Assembly: GCF_047638075.1 (NCBI RefSeq) | Contig: NZ_JBLJBV010000064.1 | Location: forward strand, 1 to 62,989 | DNA length: 62,989 nt | Direction: 5' to 3' | Origin: UBA6197 sp047638075 | Lineage (GTDB): Bacteria > Pseudomonadota > Alphaproteobacteria > Rhodobacterales > Rhodobacteraceae | Shown: one piece after another, positions 43,585-52,233 of the stretch | Layout of the letters: each line of letters begins with the position of its first letter | Numbering within the stretch: the stretch's first letter is position 1 | The notes under the pieces: generated by a model | What the model was told of the DNA's origin: nothing | What the model saw: the letters and a program-made list of their open reading frames with translations, nothing else | Database searches by the model: none | Made by a program: the position numbers and the translations under genes

Positions 43585-44421
43585 CTAAAGCCGGGTCAGG
43601 ATCACACCCGCCACGATCATGACCGCGGCCATTGCCTTGGTCGGGGTCATCCGTTCGTGAAACACCAACCACCCGATCAGCACCGCAAACAGGATTGAGG
43701 TTTCGCGCAGCGCCGCGACCACCGCAATCGGCGCCACCGTCATCGCCCAGACCGATATCGCATAGGCCCCATAAGACGCCGCCGAGGCAAAACCGCCCAA
43801 TGCCCAGCCGCGCAGGCCACCCGACAGCATTCCGCGCCCCTTCCACGCCACCATGCCCACCGAAAACAGGATCCCATCCAAAATGAAAATCCAGCCAACA
43901 TAGGCCACCGCATCGCCAGACACGCGCGCGCCCAGCCCGTCAATCAGCGTATAACTGGCCGTTGCCGCCGCCGATCCCAACGCAAAAGGCAGCATCCGGC
44001 GCGACTCTCCGGATGTGAAAATTCCGCGGGACATCAACAAGATACCAAGCCCCAGCACCGCAATACCCGCATATTGCCCGGCGCTGACCGCATCGGCCAG
44101 AAATAGCGCGCCGATCAGCGCCACCGCCATCGGGGCCGCCCCGCGCGCGATCGGATAGACCCGGCTCAGGTCGCCCTGCTCATAGGCGTAGGTCAGGAAA
44201 AACTTGTAAGCAAAATGGGTACAACCCGCCGCAAGAACCCAAGGCAGCACCGCCACATTCGGCCAGGGCCGGGTCATCACCACGGCCAGCCCAATCGGGA
44301 TTTCCATCACCGACAGCACCACCATCGAGCCGACTTTTGACGCCCCGATCTTGATCAGCGCATTCCAAAGCGCGTGCAGGAAAGCCGCCCCCAGAACCGC
44401 CAGCATTACCCCGACTGTCAC
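43585..44421 (-). CDS. EamA/DMT-family transporter
   Basis: 278 residues, ten hydrophobic helices in two EamA repeats (FLHALWNALIKIGASK at the start; SYTLIDGLGARVSG opening the second). Drug/metabolite exporter superfamily. The repeat ends in the usual ETSILFAVLIGWLVFHERMT. Substrate unknown. It ends near ileS but is spaced by about 190 bases from it. Confidence 0.85.
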   Translation of the reverse strand: MTVGVMLAVLGAAFLHALWNALIKIGASKVGSMVVLSVMEIPIGLAVVMTRPWPNVAVLPWVLAAGCTHFAYKFFLTYAYEQGDLSRVYPIARGAAPMAVALIGALFLADAVSAGQYAGIAVLGLGILLMSRGIFTSGESRRMLPFALGSAAATASYTLIDGLGARVSGDAVAYVGWIFILDGILFSVGMVAWKGRGMLSGGLRGWALGGFASAASYGAYAISVWAMTVAPIAVVAALRETSILFAVLIGWLVFHERMTPTKAMAAVMIVAGVILTRL

Positions 44422-44609
44422 CGCCTGCCCGCCCCCTGCCCCTGCTTTGCGCCTATCGGTAAACCGGCGCCGGGTTCACGGCAAGGGCCACCGGGGCCTG
44501 TGCACAACGCTTATGACATAGCGGCATGGCTCTGCTGGCCGCCCGCCCCCCCGTGGTCGCCCTGGTTTGATGGGGGCGCGGCCACGGGGGGCAGGCGGTC
44601 AACCAAAGA

Positions 44610-47606
44610 TCAGCCCAGTGCCGCGTTGCAGCGCGCGCAGGTGCAGGGGTGGGCGTGGGTGCCCACGTCGGGCAGGATCTTCCAGCAGCGGTCGCATTTG
44701 TCGCCCGGCGCCAATTCAAACACCACGCCGATGCCGGGGATCTCGGGCAGGCGGAAGGCCTCGTTCGGGGCCGGGTCGGCGGTCAGCACCAGATCCGAGG
44801 TGATGCACAGATCGGCAAAGGGGACCGATTTGAGCGCCGTCAACAGGCCCGCATCCTCGATGTGGACCACGGGCGCGGCCTCAAGGCTGGCACCGATGAC
44901 CTTCGCGGTGCGCTGCACCTCAAGTGCTGCGGTGACAACGCGGCGGGCGCGGCGGATGCCGTCCCATTTCGCGGCAAGGGCATCGTCCCGCCACCCCTCG
45001 GGGGTTGCGGGCATATCCAGCAGATGGACCGACGACTCTTCGCCCGGAAAGCGCGACAGCCAGACATCTTCCATCGTGAACGCCAGGATCGGCGCCAGCC
45101 AGGTGGTCAGCCGGTGGAACAGCAGGTCCAGCACGGTGCGCGTCGCCCGCCGCGCGGCACTATCCGCAGTATCGCAATAGAGGCTGTCCTTGCGGATATC
45201 AAAGTAGATCGCTGACAGATCAACTGTGCAAAAGTTGAACAGCGCCTGAAACACGCCCTGGAAATCATAGGCAGCATAGCCCTTGCGAACGGTCTGATCC
45301 AGTTCCGCCAGACGGTGCAGCACCCAGCGTTCCAGTTCCGGCAAATCGGCGGCGGCGACGCGTTCGGCCTCGGAAAAATCAGCAAGGTTGCCCAGCATGA
45401 AACGCATGGTATTGCGCAGCCTGCGGTAGCTGTCGGCCACGCCTTTCAAGATTTCCTTGCCGATCCGCTGGTCATTGGTGAAATCAACCTGCGCCACCCA
45501 AAGCCGCAGAATATCGGCGCCGTATTCCTTGACCACCGCGTCAGGCAAGATCGTATTGCCCAATGATTTGGACATTTTCATGCCCTTCTCATCCAGCGTG
45601 AAGCCATGCGTGACCACGCCCCGGTAGGGCGCGCGGCCCGTGGTGGCGCAGGCTTGCAGCATCGAGGAATGGAACCATCCGCGGTGCTGGTCAGTGCCTT
45701 CCAGATAAAGGTCGGCTATTCCGTCGGGCGCCCCATCGGCCCGGTCGCGCAGCACGAAGGCGTGGGTAGAGCCGGAATCGAACCACACATCAAGCACGTC
45801 AAAGACCTGCTCGAAATCGTCGGGGTCATAGTCGGGGCCCAGCGCGGTTGCCTTGAAGTCGGGCTTATACCAGACATCGGCACCGTCAGTTTCAAACGCG
45901 CGCACGATACGGGCGTTGACATGGGCGTCGCGCAGCAAGAATTCGGGGTCGGTCGGGCGCGCACCTTTTTTGACGAAACAGGTCAGCGGCACGCCCCAGG
46001 CGCGTTGGCGCGACAAGACCCAATCGGGCCGCGCCTCGATCATCGAGTAAAGCCGGTTGCGCCCGGTCTGCGGCGTCCACTGCACCAGTTGGTCGATAGA
46101 GGTCAGCGCGCGGCTGCGGATCGTATCGCCGTAAGTGCCCATGCCGTCGTCCAGCTTTTTGTCGATGGCGGCAAACCACTGCGGCGTGTTGCGGTAGATC
46201 AGCGGCGCCTTTGAGCGCCAGCTATGCGGGTAGCTGTGCTTCAACTTACCCTTGGCCAGAAGCGCGCCGCAATAGGCCAACTGCTTGATGACGCTGACGT
46301 TTGCCGGGCCCTCCTTACCCTCTGGGGTGATGATCTGCTGGCCGCCGAACAGCGGCAGATCGGCGCGGTAGCTGCCATCAGGCTCAACGTTGTAGGTCAT
46401 CTTCAGGTCGGGGTGGCTGGGCCCCTGAAATTTCAAAAACAGCTGATAGTCGTCATCGCCATGGCTGGGTGCTGTGTGCACAAAGCCCGTGCCCGCATCG
46501 TCGGTAACATGATCGCCGGGCAGCATCGGCACGGGATAATCCCATTCGCCGCTCGCACCCGCAACGCCACGGAACGGATGGGCGAGGGTCATTTCCGAAA
46601 GGCTGTTGCTGTCCAACTCGAACAGGCGCACCGCCTTGGCCTTGGCCTTTTCAAACGTCTCCTCCGCACGCGACATGGCCAGAACGACAACCTCGCCCAG
46701 GTTTGCGGTGGACCCCTCGCCCGTCTCGGTGATTTCAAAGGCCGCGTAGGCGATGTCCGGGTTGAACGCGACGGCCCGGTTTTGCGGGATTGTCCAAGGG
46801 GTTGTCGTCCAGATCAGAACGCTGGCCGACTTAAGGATTGACGCATTCTTATGGTGCGCATCAGCAGGCGCCCCGGTTGCAGGAAGGGTGCCGCCCTCGT
46901 CGATACGGCCCACGAAATCCGCCTGTACCACCGGAAACCGCACCCAGATCGTGTGGCTGGTGTGGTCATGATATTCGACCTCGGCCTCGGCCAAAGCGGT
47001 CTTTTCCACCGGCGACCACATCACCGGCTTGGAGCCCTGATAAAGGCTGCCGTTCATCAGCAGCTTCATGAATTCTTCGGCGATCACCGCCTCGGCATGA
47101 AAATCCATCGTGAGGTAGGGCGCATCCCACTTGCCGGTGACGCCCAGGCGCTTGAATTCGTCGCGCTGGATATCGATCCAACCCTCGGCGAACTTGCGGC
47201 ATTCCTGCCGGAAAGCGACGGTGTCAACGGTGTCCTTGTCCAGACCCTTGGCGCGGTACTGTTCCTCGATCTTCCATTCGATCGGCAGTCCGTGACAGTC
47301 CCAACCGGGCACATAGCGCGCGTCCTTGCCCATCATCTGCTGCGAACGGACGATGAAATCCTTGAGGATCTTGTTCAGCGCGTGGCCGATATGCAGATGA
47401 CCGTTGGCATAGGGCGGCCCGTCATGCAGCACGAAGGGTGCGCGGCCCTTTTGCGCGCGCAGCCGGTCATAAATGCCGATCCGCTCCCAATGCGCCAGCC
47501 ATTCAGGCTCGCGTGCGGGCAGGCCAGCACGCATCGGAAATTCGGTTTGCGGCAGAAAGACGGTGCTGCGGTAATCTGGGCTGGAAGCGGGGGTATCGGC
47601 ACACAT
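44610..47606 (-). CDS. ileS: Isoleucyl-tRNA synthetase
   Basis: 998 residues, class Ia synthetase. The ATP motif is GHLHIGHALNKILKD near residue 70; the KMSKS loop is KGMKMSKSLGN near residue 685; WDCHGLPIEWKIEEQ and the editing-domain blocks are present. The C-terminal zinc site KCDRCWKILPDVG with CTCARCNAALG is complete. Charges tRNA-Ile. A housekeeping gene, anchoring this part as chromosome. Confidence 0.97.
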   Translation of the reverse strand: MCADTPASSPDYRSTVFLPQTEFPMRAGLPAREPEWLAHWERIGIYDRLRAQKGRAPFVLHDGPPYANGHLHIGHALNKILKDFIVRSQQMMGKDARYVPGWDCHGLPIEWKIEEQYRAKGLDKDTVDTVAFRQECRKFAEGWIDIQRDEFKRLGVTGKWDAPYLTMDFHAEAVIAEEFMKLLMNGSLYQGSKPVMWSPVEKTALAEAEVEYHDHTSHTIWVRFPVVQADFVGRIDEGGTLPATGAPADAHHKNASILKSASVLIWTTTPWTIPQNRAVAFNPDIAYAAFEITETGEGSTANLGEVVVLAMSRAEETFEKAKAKAVRLFELDSNSLSEMTLAHPFRGVAGASGEWDYPVPMLPGDHVTDDAGTGFVHTAPSHGDDDYQLFLKFQGPSHPDLKMTYNVEPDGSYRADLPLFGGQQIITPEGKEGPANVSVIKQLAYCGALLAKGKLKHSYPHSWRSKAPLIYRNTPQWFAAIDKKLDDGMGTYGDTIRSRALTSIDQLVQWTPQTGRNRLYSMIEARPDWVLSRQRAWGVPLTCFVKKGARPTDPEFLLRDAHVNARIVRAFETDGADVWYKPDFKATALGPDYDPDDFEQVFDVLDVWFDSGSTHAFVLRDRADGAPDGIADLYLEGTDQHRGWFHSSMLQACATTGRAPYRGVVTHGFTLDEKGMKMSKSLGNTILPDAVVKEYGADILRLWVAQVDFTNDQRIGKEILKGVADSYRRLRNTMRFMLGNLADFSEAERVAAADLPELERWVLHRLAELDQTVRKGYAAYDFQGVFQALFNFCTVDLSAIYFDIRKDSLYCDTADSAARRATRTVLDLLFHRLTTWLAPILAFTMEDVWLSRFPGEESSVHLLDMPATPEGWRDDALAAKWDGIRRARRVVTAALEVQRTAKVIGASLEAAPVVHIEDAGLLTALKSVPFADLCITSDLVLTADPAPNEAFRLPEIPGIGVVFELAPGDKCDRCWKILPDVGTHAHPCTCARCNAALG

Positions 47607-47941
47607 CGGGAAAGTCCTTGATAGGGGAAAGGGCGCGGCGCGCGCCCGGGCATGGCATCACGTCCCGGCGGCTCTGCGGATTGAGAGCGCCGGGCCAGTA
47701 ATTCGTGCAGGTATGAAGGCCAGCCAGATCATGCCGCCTTATAGGATCGGCTCGCAGGCGCGTAAAGTAGGGGCTTTGAGGGCATATGCGCTTCTTTTTG
47801 GCGAAGTTGATTTTGAAAGGTGAAAATGCGGTCGAGGGGGGCATCGGGATCCATGACAGGAGCCTCCGGCAGGAGTATTTTTACCAAAAAAAAGCCGAAA
47901 AACTATGAGGGGCGGCAAAGAGTACGCGCCCCATTTTTCTT
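47607..47941. other. Intergenic region upstream of ileS
   Basis: No supported gene. It should hold the ileS promoter. The right part becomes A-rich (AAAAAAAAGCCGAAAAAC near 47885) and borders the IS scrapyard. Confidence 0.5.
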
Positions 47942-48410
47942 TCAATTACCCACAAGTTGTCTTGCCGCTTCGCTCAGCCGCCTTGAATCCGACAAGAAGG
48001 TCAGCGAGGGGGGCTGGCTGCGCCAAAGGATGGTTGTTCCTGGCGGTAGGTCATGTCGTCGGGCGAGGTAACCGCCAAGCCGTGCGACGGCGTTCGGGTA
48101 AAAGGCGAGATCGCGCGTGTAGCCCGGGCGCGGTGCAGGGGGTGTGCGGTCAAGTAGGTCCAAATTCGGCATCGGTGAAAACAGCAGCCGAGGCACCCGC
48201 TGGTTCGGCCCTTCCGAGCCAAGTCATCCATGAGAGCCTCCAGGCAGTGTCGCAGGCAAGGGCGATGCAATTGGCCAAGCGGTCTGTGGTGGGCAGGCGA
48301 ATATCCTCGATCCGGCGGCCGGTCATGAGGGTCTTGAAGAAGGTCTTGATGCAACTTGGTCTCGTCGCGGTTTGGTTCCGGTCTCTTTCGAGCAGTGTTT
48401 GCGATGAAGG
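47942..48410 (-). pseudogene. IS4-type transposase, C-terminal remnant
   Basis: Read on the minus strand: GRRIEDIRLPTTDRLANCIA, then CDTAWRLSWMTWLGR, then a frame change, and YTRDLAFYPNAVARLGGYLA with RRHDLPPGTTILWR. These match the C-terminal part of Tn5/IS4-type transposases as I know them. The N-terminal catalytic parts are absent and the frame is broken. No hairpin element seen within it. Confidence 0.6.
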
Positions 48411-48687
48411 AGATATGAAATGGCAACGAGATATACGGACGAGTTTCGGCATGATGCGGTGCGTATCGCGATCACAAAGGGACTAACACGGCCTCAAGTT
48501 TCATCATATTTGGGTGTTGGACTGTCGACATTGAACAAGTGGGTTCAGCAACATCAGCACGACGATCTGATGTCAGGGCCGGATGAAGACGTTGAGAAGG
48601 AGAACAGTCGCCTTCGCAAAGAAGTCCGACTTCTGCGCGAGGAGAGGGAAGTGTTGAAAAACCGGCGATCTTCTTTGCGGGCCAAAG

Positions 48688-48727
48688 CCCCCTCTCGCGC
48701 ATGCAAACATGCGCTGCCGGGCAGCGG
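48688..48727 (+). repeat. Hairpin element, family 1, copy 5
   Basis: CCCCCTCTCG, core CGCATG-CAAA-CATGCG, CTGCCGGGCAGCGG; 40 bp. Inserted between the end of orfA (FAGQS-like codons) and the FAFTDAW start of orfB. Confidence 0.85.
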
Positions 48728-49081
48728 GCGAGGTTTGCTTTCACCGATGCCTGGAAAGAAAAGTGGTCTGTGGAGCTTCTTTGCCAGATAATACGGGTCA
48801 CACCGCGTGGGTTCCGTGCGTGGCGGGTGCCCCCAATAAGCCAACGACAACGCGATGGTATGGTAATCTTGGCTCATATCCGTGAAGAGCATCGTTCAAG
48901 CCTGCAAAGCCATGGGCGACCTCGGATGACCGAAGCGCTACAAGAACTTGGATTGAAGGTGGGGCACCGTAGGGTCGGACGTCTGATGGGCGAGAATGGC
49001 CTCAAGACCATCAGAACGCAGAAATACAAGTCCACGACGGACAGCAATCACACGGTCAACATCGCGCCCAACCTGCTGGAT

Positions 49082-49123
49082 CCGCTGCACGGCAGTCGAA
49101 TGTTTGTATTCGATGAGAGTGAG
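49082..49123 (-). repeat. Hairpin element, family 1, copy 8 (diverged, in frame)
   Basis: Exactly 42 bp. On the minus strand: CTCACTCTCA, core TCGAAT-ACAAAC-ATTCGA, CTGCCGTGCAGCGG. Splits the orfB codons NIAPNLLD and DFSADGP, adding 14 residues (PLHGSRMFVFDESE) without shifting frame. The stem sequence is unlike the other copies but pairs perfectly. Confidence 0.75.
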
Positions 49124-49153
49124 GATTTTTCAGCGGATGGGCCGAGCCAGAAG

Positions 49154-49195
49154 TGCCCTGTCATGGTTTGCAGGCAAACCATTGCCGGGTAACGG
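49154..49195 (+). repeat. Hairpin element, family 1, copy 6, at a deletion joint
   Basis: 42 bp: TGCCCTGTCA, core TGGTTTGC-AG-GCAAACCA (perfect 8-bp stem), TTGCCGGGTAACGG. Left neighbour codes ADGPSQK, right neighbour GSRYCSNEY; in intact IS3 proteins these are about 65 residues apart. Confidence 0.8.
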
Positions 49196-49554
49196 GATCT
49201 CGCTACTGTTCCAACGAGTATCACGAACGCTTGCCCAAGTACGGCTTCAAGGTATCAATGAGCGGCAAGGGCAATTGCCATGATAATTCCATGGCTGAGG
49301 CGTTCTTCAAATCCGTCAAGGCTGAGCCGGTCTGGCGGACCCGATGGAAGACACGTCCGTCAAGCCGCGGGCGCGATCTTCCCATATATCAACGGCTTTT
49401 ATAACCCGCGCCGACGCCATTCATACTCGGCGGGAAAAGCCCTTGGCATTTGAGCGAAAGGCCGCATGAATGAGTTGAGAGGCCGGAACGCAAGCGTGAC
49501 AAGACCACAACGCCGCAGCCACCGATCCGCGCCGAATTTACAGAGCGCCCACCG

Positions 49555-49859
49555 CCGATCAGGCTGCCGCCGAGTTGGACGCTTTCGAGGGAAAATAGGT
49601 CGGGCAATACGCCTCGTATCGCTCCGGTCTGGCGGCGGGCAAGGCAAGAGGTGATCCCGTTCTTCGCCTTTGATCCGTTGTGCGCTACAAACGATTCTCC
49701 GGATCGTTTGCCTCACGCTTCAACTTCGCAAGATCATCTACATGACGAATGCCATTGAGAGCTTGAACCGGTTGATCCCGTAATCAATCAGGGCGCCCGG
49801 CTCGTTCCGACCGAAGAGGCCGCGACCAAGCTGATCTACCTGGTGTTCCGAGTCTGACA
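49555..49859 (+). pseudogene. IS256-family transposase, C-terminal fragments
   Basis: Pieces in changing frames: DAFEGK, YASYRSGLAAGKARG (both loosely like the family), then IIYMTNAIESLNRLI near 49725-49780, the IS256 signature, and GARLVPTEEAATKLIYLVFR at 49791-49856. At least two frameshifts. No hairpin element seen in it. Confidence 0.75.
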
Positions 49860-49863
49860 TTTC

Positions 49864-50539
49864 CTACCTGTTTCCATCTATTTCATCCAGTGCGTCGAGT
49901 GCGCGGCGCTCTCGGATGAGGATGTCCTCTGTGCTTTTGGTCCACCTGAAGGGCTTTGGCTTTTCGCTCTGCTGGGCGAGATGGTCGGAGATCGCGGTTT
50001 CCAGATCACCGACGCTGGAATCGCTGCCGCGTCGGATGCGTTTTGAGGTGATCTTGGCAAAGAAGCGCTCCACAAGGTTCAGCCATGATGCGCTGGTGGG
50101 CGTGAAATGCAGCTTTAAGCGCGGGTGCTTGTCCAGCCGGGCTTTCACCTCAGGCGTCTTGTGGGTGGCGTAATTGTCGAGCACCAGATGCACATCGCGA
50201 CGCGCGGGCACGGCCTTGTCGATCTGCGCCAGGGATTTCAGGAGCCTTTTCGCCCCCCTCTCGTGGTTCGCGGGCAAACTACTGCCGGGCAGCGGATGTC
50301 GCGGCCTGCAATCAACGATTACCGCGCCCGATTTCACATCCGGCGCGGCGAAAAGCGTGGTCGTGCCGTGACGCTTGAAGTCGTACGTCATGATCGCGGC
50401 GCGGCCCTATCTTGAGCGGTAGACCAGGTTGAATGCGGCCGAGTGCCTGGATCTGTGACTTCTCATCAACGCAAAGAACAACCGTCCGGTCCGGTGGGGC
50501 GAGGGAAAGGTAACAAACGGACCTGCACCTAAACGTCAA
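49864..50539 (-). pseudogene. IS630-family transposase, partial, with in-frame hairpin
   Basis: Upstream part: LSLAPPDRTVVLCVDEKSQI, then QALGRIQPGLPLK. After a frameshift near 50400 it continues YDFKRHGTTTLFAAPDVKSG and VHLVLDNYATHKTPEVKARL, then HFTPTSASWLNLVERFFAKI, which carries the catalytic Glu. So the DDE pieces (DEKSQ, DNYATHK, VERFF) are all visible but not in one frame, and the N-terminal HTH is missing. A family-1 hairpin at 50254-50295 adds 14 codons without breaking the frame. Confidence 0.82.
50254..50295 (+). repeat. Hairpin element, family 1, copy 7 (in frame)
   Basis: Exactly 42 bp: CCCCCTCTCG, core TGGTTCGC-GG-GCAAACTA (one mismatch), CTGCCGGGCAGCGG. In the IS630 gene it encodes PLPGSSLPANHERG between CRPRH and AKRLLKSLAQID, both parts staying in one frame. 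Confidence 0.85.
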
Positions 50540-50603
50540 ACGGTGACAACGGGCCTGCTAGATTATGACGGAGACCAAAGCCAACGTAACGCTTGAGAAA
50601 AGC

Positions 50604-51137
50604 TCAGCCAAGCCGGTGGTCGCTATCATTCAATGTCAGTCGCGTCTGCCCGCCGCCCCAACGCCATAGTACGAGGTTGGTGGCACTGGCTGGCGCCCCA
50701 CGGGCATAGCTTGGCGTCAACATCCCGGCATAACCCTCGGAAATCATTTCCTCGGCAAGGGCTTGGGTAGGGGCCACACCCTCTTTCAACATCCCCAGCC
50801 GCCAATCATCGGCGGCCAGCATATCAGCCGCCACCCCCCGGCTGGCAAGCGCGACAGGATCGGTTGCGTCAAAAATCGGCCATAAATCGGCATCATAAGA
50901 CACCAGGGTTGTGGGTTGCAGCGGTTCGCCCACCTGCCCCGCCTCGCGTAACGCCGTCAGAATATGTGTTGCAGTGTAAAGCGCCGACCGACCGGGCCGA
51001 TTGAAGCGGCCGCCATGGCGGCGCGCCCCCTCGCCCGACAATGGCTCTGCCGCCCAGCGGGGGTTCAGCGCACGATACAGCAGCCCCACCCAATGCAGGG
51101 CTGGTGCGGGCGCCCGATCACCAATAGGCGGCGTCAT
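50604..51137 (-). CDS. RES-domain toxin
   Basis: 177 residues. RES fold signature: LYRALNPRWAAEPLSGEGAR with RHGGRFNRPGRSALYTA near residues 20-55, whose Arg, and the Tyr of LYTA, line the NAD site; SYARGAPASATNLVLWRW near the end contains the conserved Ser/Asn region. RES toxins degrade NAD+. The ATG overlaps the antitoxin stop by four bases, a typical toxin-antitoxin pair. Short, complete. Confidence 0.88.
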   Translation of the reverse strand: MTPPIGDRAPAPALHWVGLLYRALNPRWAAEPLSGEGARRHGGRFNRPGRSALYTATHILTALREAGQVGEPLQPTTLVSYDADLWPIFDATDPVALASRGVAADMLAADDWRLGMLKEGVAPTQALAEEMISEGYAGMLTPSYARGAPASATNLVLWRWGGGQTRLTLNDSDHRLG

Positions 51138-51484
51138 GCAAAGACGCCGTCATCCACCGCGTCAAGATAGTCCATAACCGCGCCTGCTTGCCCGTCGCGC
51201 ACCAGCGCCATGGCACTTTGCCCGCCAAAACCCGCAAGCGGTTCCGAGCGAAACCACGCATAGGCCAGCAGCGACGAGCCAAACCGCGGCTCAATCCGGT
51301 TGAGAATTTCCACCAGTTCGCGCAGCCGGGTCTGGGTCTTGGCGGACGCCAGCCGATCCTTGCGCGCGATCGCGTCACGGCCAAGGCCCAGTGTGCGCGC
51401 CACCTCTTCTTGCGAGGTGCGCAGCTCTGCGGCCAGAAGCCGTGGCGAAAACAGCGCGTTTTCAGAGAATGCAGCAATGTTCAT
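51134..51484 (-). CDS. Xre/MbcA/ParS-type antitoxin
   Basis: 116 residues from the start MNIAAFSENALFSPR. HTH-like N half (AELRTSQEEVARTLGLGRDA), DUF2384-type toxin-binding C half (ELVEILNRIEPRFGSSLLAY, AWFRSEPLAGFGGQ). Neutralises the RES toxin downstream and should repress its own promoter, where an inverted repeat lies 19 bases upstream. An ATG four codons earlier (51496) is possible. Confidence 0.88.
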   Translation of the reverse strand: MNIAAFSENALFSPRLLAAELRTSQEEVARTLGLGRDAIARKDRLASAKTQTRLRELVEILNRIEPRFGSSLLAYAWFRSEPLAGFGGQSAMALVRDGQAGAVMDYLDAVDDGVFA

Positions 51485-51503
51485 GATCCACCCCACACCT
51501 AGT

Positions 51504-51521
51504 GACGTTAATATACGTCAA
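51504..51521 (-). promoter_or_regulatory. Inverted repeat at the toxin-antitoxin promoter
   Basis: TGACGT-TAATAT-ACGTCA with an AT-rich centre that could be the -10. Likely Xre operator; binding is inferred from position. Confidence 0.65.
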
Positions 51522-51533
51522 AAATCGTGGAAT

Positions 51534-52076
51534 TCAAGGTTCGACAGAGGTGATTTCGCCCAACAGCGGGCGCAGATCCTTGTCGATCACACGCTGCGTG
51601 ACAGGCCCGGCAAAGCGGAAAAGTATCTTGCCGTCCCCATCAACAACAAAGGTTTCCGGCACACCGTAAACGCCCCATTCCAGCCCCATCCGGCCAGACC
51701 TGTCAGCGCCCTTGGCGGTGTAGGGATCCCCCAGTTCCGCCAGAAACCGAAGCGCCTTTGCATCGGTATCCTTGTAGTTCACGCCGTAGATCTGAACCCC
51801 CTGATGGGCAAGCGCCGAAAGGTTGGGGTGTTCAACGCGGCAGGGCGCGCACCAACTGGCCCAGAAATTGACCAGCTTTACCTGCCCGTCGCGTAAATTG
51901 ACGTCGGTAAAAGGCGCCCCGTCGCCCAGGGGCGTCATCTGCACCGCCGGGGCCTCTTTGCCAGCCAGGGCCGAGGGCAACTGCCGCGGGTCATCACGCG
52001 TCATTCCCCAAAGAAACATCCCTGCCAAGCCCGCAAAAACCAGCGGCGGCAACATCATGAGCGAAACTTTAGCCAT
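51534..52076 (-). CDS. ccmG: Cytochrome c maturation thioredoxin CcmG/DsbE
   Basis: 180 residues: one N-terminal membrane anchor (LMMLPPLVFAGLAGMFLWGM), then a thioredoxin fold with active site WASWCAPCRVEHPNL near residue 80 and a cis-Pro in WGVYGVPETFVVD. Reduces apocytochrome cysteines in the periplasm before haem attachment. Overlaps ccmD upstream. Last gene of the ccm run. Confidence 0.93.
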   Translation of the reverse strand: MAKVSLMMLPPLVFAGLAGMFLWGMTRDDPRQLPSALAGKEAPAVQMTPLGDGAPFTDVNLRDGQVKLVNFWASWCAPCRVEHPNLSALAHQGVQIYGVNYKDTDAKALRFLAELGDPYTAKGADRSGRMGLEWGVYGVPETFVVDGDGKILFRFAGPVTQRVIDKDLRPLLGEITSVEP

Positions 52077-52233
52077 TATTATTGCGCCCCATCCGGGCCT
52101 CCTGCGCCTCGAGCGCGCGCTTCACGCGGGCCGAACGCCAAAGCGACAGCGCCACCAGTGCCAAAATCAATACAATGGTGACCCCATAAGCCCCCATCAC
52201 CGAACCCGCGTATTTGCCAAGATCGGGCATCAT
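52069..52233 (-). CDS. ccmD: Haem exporter protein CcmD
   Basis: 54 residues: MMPDLGKYAGSVMGAYGVT, a single helix, and a basic Arg/Lys tail, the usual CcmD plan. Overlaps both ccmC (upstream) and ccmG (downstream) by a few bases, so translation is coupled. Holds CcmE with CcmC. Confidence 0.88.
   Translation of the reverse strand: MMPDLGKYAGSVMGAYGVTIVLILALVALSLWRSARVKRALEAQEARMGRNNNG

Larger units (their letters stand above)
48420..49469 (+). mobile_element. IS3-family insertion sequence B, decayed
   Basis: orfA (from 48420) encodes an HTH protein ending in RLLREEREVLKN. orfB follows: AFTDAWKEKWSVELLCQ, RGFRAWRVPPISQRQRD, SLQSHGRPRMTEALQELGLK, then NIAPNLLD, DFSADGPSQK, GSRYCSNEYHERLPKYGFK, GKGNCHDNSMAEAFFKSVKA, INGFYNPRRRHS, KPLAFERKAA. 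Three family-1 hairpins interrupt it (48688-48727, 49082-49123, 49154-49195). About 65 codons with two catalytic Asp are missing where the third lies. Inactive. Confidence 0.85.

Noticed and set aside
223..50295. Hairpin elements as translational-bypass (byps-like) or splicing elements
   Set aside because: They occur in both orientations relative to the gene and several shift the frame in genes that are otherwise damaged, so there is no sign that the product is restored. Kept as an open idea only.
223..50295. Hairpin elements as CRISPR repeats or classical REP/BIME
   Set aside because: No regular spacing or arrays, no cas genes, no REP tetranucleotide head, none between genes, and no RAYT gene in the window.
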